Below, piece by piece: positions 6,798-8,006 of a stretch of DNA of 8,006 nt (positions within the stretch are counted from its first letter, which is position 1; each line of letters starts with the position of its first letter). This stretch comes from Bacillota bacterium (GTDB lineage: Bacteria; Bacillota; Clostridia; Lachnospirales; Lachnospiraceae), in NCBI GenBank assembly GCA_023435505.1, contig JAEYRR010000106.1, forward strand, positions 1 to 8,006. Direction: 5' to 3'. A program made the translations under genes and the position numbers. The notes below the pieces were generated by a model. That model was not told the origin of the DNA and made no database searches. It was given only the letters and a program-made list of their open reading frames with translations.

Positions 6798-6892
6798 AGA
6801 CTAGCGATGGAAGAGGTCTTTTTTTTATGCCTAAAAATCAATGATGACCGTAAACAATAGCACAAATAGAATTTATAGCGGAGGTGGAAGCT

Positions 6893-7042
6893 GTGCGCGT
6901 AAAAATTACATTAGCTTGTACAGAATGTAAACAACGTAATTACAATATGACTAAGGAAAAGAAAGCGCATCCAGATAGAATGGAGACTAAGAAATATTGT
7001 AAGTTCTGTAAATCACACACTTTACACAAAGAAACTAAGTAG
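6893..7042 (+). CDS. rpmG: 50S ribosomal protein L33 (zinc-binding form)
   Basis: A 49-residue protein with the typical L33 opening [12 protein letters not shown] and closing residues [17 protein letters not shown]. Two CxxC pairs (Cys9/Cys12 and Cys36/Cys39) form the zinc-ribbon of the C+ type. L33 sits near the E site of the large ribosomal subunit. The start codon is GTG at 6893, with GGAGGT at 6880-6885, 7 nt upstream. An in-frame GTG at 6884 overlaps the Shine-Dalgarno and is rejected. The family N-terminus also supports 6893. The gene is followed by secE and nusG, a common order in Firmicutes. Because it is short and starts with GTG, it is easily missed by simple ORF calling. Confidence 0.96.
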   Translation: MRVKITLACTECKQRNYNMTKEKKAHPDRMETKKYCKFCKSHTLHKETK

Positions 7043-7130
7043 TTAGGTTTTATGTAAGGCAATAGGTTAATCTATTGAACACTGTCAGTAAATATAGACT
7101 ATATATTTGCGTGAAAGGAATGTGAAAGAT

Positions 7131-7415
7131 ATGGGAGAAGCTGTGAATAAAGTTGAGATTGCTTCTAAGGAAGTTGATTCAAAGGACGTAGCTCCAAAGA
7201 AAAACACTTCAAAGGATGCATCTCCAAAGAAAAGTAAGTTTAAATCCTTGAAATCCGAGTTTAAGAAGATTACATGGCCTGATAGACCAACTCTGATAAA
7301 ACAGACTATAGCAGTTCTTGTTATATCTATTGTTATAGGAGCAGTGATTGTCGGAGTAGATACATTATACAAGATGGCATTTCATGAAATAGGTATCTTT
7401 GGGGTACTAGGTTAG
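7131..7415 (+). CDS. secE: Preprotein translocase subunit SecE
   Basis: SecE is the small subunit of the SecYEG protein-export channel. The conserved amphipathic helix EFKKITWPDRPTLIKQT is at 43-59 of the 94-residue product, followed by one transmembrane helix (about 59-77) and a short tail, as in single-helix Firmicute SecE. I chose ATG 7131, which has AAAGGAA at 7114-7120 at 10-nt spacing. The frame is open further upstream to a TTG at 7107, but that has no ribosome binding site. The first 40 residues are a charged, Lys/Ser/Asp-rich extension containing a tandem 10-residue repeat (SKDVAPKK at 17-24, SKDASPKK at 27-34), probably disordered and cytoplasmic. nusG starts 9 nt after the stop. 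Confidence 0.95.
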   Translation: MGEAVNKVEIASKEVDSKDVAPKKNTSKDASPKKSKFKSLKSEFKKITWPDRPTLIKQTIAVLVISIVIGAVIVGVDTLYKMAFHEIGIFGVLG

Positions 7416-7424
7416 GGTGATAAG

Positions 7425-7943
7425 ATGGCGGAAGCAAATTGGTATGTTGTGCATACTTACTCAGGATATGAGAACAAAGTAAAAGCAAATATTGAAAAAA
7501 CCATCGAAAACAGAAATCTGCAGGATCAGATTCTTGAAGTATCCGTTCCTATGCAGGAAGTTGTAGAGATGAAAAACGGTAGCAAGAAGAAAGTAAGTAA
7601 GAAGATGTTTCCTGCTTACGTTCTGATTAACATGATTATGAACGATGATACTTGGTACGTTGTTCGTAATACAAGAGGCGTGACTGGATTTGTTGGTCCA
7701 GGATCAAAGCCGGTACCATTATCTGAAGCAGAGATGAGAAGCATGGGACTGAAGAGCAGCAGTGACATCCATATCGACCTTGAGGTTGGTGATGCTATTG
7801 TTGTTGTATCAGGTGCATGGGAAGATACAAGCGGTATCATTACTCATATTAATAATCATAAACAGGTAGTTACTATTAACGTGGACATGTTTGGTAGAGA
7901 GACTCCTGTTGAGATTGGATTTTCAGATATTAAAAAGATGTAG
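7425..7943 (+). CDS. nusG: Transcription termination/antitermination protein NusG
   Basis: NusG binds RNA polymerase and modulates pausing, termination and coupling to translation. The 172-residue product has the NGN domain at about 4-108 (WYVVHTYSGYENKVK, MFPAYVLINM, WYVVRNTRGVTGFVG, KPVPLSEAE). The KOW domain is at about 118-172 (VGDAIVVVSGAWEDTSGII, then VDMFGRETPVEIGFSDIKK). It matches normal bacterial NusG in length and order. ATG 7425 has AGGGTGA at 7414-7420, overlapping the secE stop, which indicates close coupling. Residue 131 is Ala-Trp where Pro-Phe is more usual in the KOW motif, a mild variation. Confidence 0.97.
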   Translation: MAEANWYVVHTYSGYENKVKANIEKTIENRNLQDQILEVSVPMQEVVEMKNGSKKKVSKKMFPAYVLINMIMNDDTWYVVRNTRGVTGFVGPGSKPVPLSEAEMRSMGLKSSSDIHIDLEVGDAIVVVSGAWEDTSGIITHINNHKQVVTINVDMFGRETPVEIGFSDIKKM

Positions 7944-7960
7944 ACATCTAGTGTGATCTA

Positions 7961-8006
7961 GATGGTGGGAGGGAAGACTCCCGATAACACCACAAATTTC
8001 AGGAGG
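7961..8006 (+). promoter_or_regulatory. Leader of the next gene (expected rplK): candidate L1-binding hairpin and Shine-Dalgarno
   Basis: TGGTG (7963-7967) can pair with CACCA (7988-7992), and GGGAG (7967-7971) with CTCCC (7978-7982), around a short loop. The GATAA on the 3' side (7983-7987) is left as an asymmetric internal loop. AGGAGG at 8001-8006 is the Shine-Dalgarno of a gene just beyond the edge. In Firmicutes rplK-rplA normally follows nusG, and L1 is known to repress that operon by binding an mRNA structure mimicking its 23S site. The identity as an L1 site is inference from position and shape. Confidence 0.6.

Noticed and set aside
7060..7077. Small inverted repeat CAATAG/CTATTG between rpmG and secE
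   Set aside because: It has only six AT-rich pairs and no T tract, so it is not a convincing terminator. A nearby TTGAAC at 7075 lacks a -10 at a proper distance.
7107..7130. TTG start giving an eight-residue longer SecE
   Set aside because: There is no ribosome binding site before the TTG, whereas AAAGGAA is well placed for the ATG at 7131.
7085..7372. Minus-strand open frame opposite secE
   Set aside because: It is a shadow of SecE. Its apparent low complexity mirrors the Lys/Ser-rich SecE extension.

Overview
The window reads as chromosomal DNA of a low-GC, anaerobic Firmicute, most likely a Lachnospiraceae-type clostridium. This is inferred from the clostridial rnf gene order, a clostridial-type long RnfB with many cysteine clusters, strong AGGAGG ribosome binding sites, and the rpmG-secE-nusG-(rplK) order. 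All supported genes lie on the + strand. There are no mobile elements, CRISPR arrays, tRNA or rRNA genes.

Region 1 (1-2121) is the 3' end of an rnf operon: rnfE (5' end outside the window), rnfA and rnfB, closed by a strong intrinsic terminator. The genes encode membrane and iron-sulphur subunits of the ion-translocating ferredoxin:NAD+ oxidoreductase. RnfE carries an unusual cysteine motif followed by an Ala/Lys tail at its C-terminus.

Region 2 (2122-6687) is a regulatory block. It holds a small orphan membrane protein (PF06541-like), a LacI-family repressor with its own good promoter, and a two-gene unit with its own promoter that encodes an HD-GYP c-di-GMP phosphodiesterase and a YesN-like AraC response regulator. 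Two regulators look unorthodox. The response regulator has Ala at the phospho-acceptor position and has lost one acidic-pocket residue. The LacI protein lacks the usual hinge-helix signature. The block ends in a perfect 16-bp inverted repeat that includes the response-regulator stop codon.

Region 3 (6688-8006) is the start of a translation/transcription housekeeping operon: an extended -10 promoter and leader, rpmG (49 codons, GTG start), secE, nusG, and then the leader and Shine-Dalgarno of the next gene, expected to be rplK. A compact hairpin in that leader resembles a ribosomal protein L1 autoregulatory site.

Most of the window is ordinary core genome. The points most worth a second look are the pseudo-receiver regulator paired with an intact HD-GYP enzyme, the RnfE cysteine tail and the LacI hinge. 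I see no clear sign of a wholly new multi-gene system.
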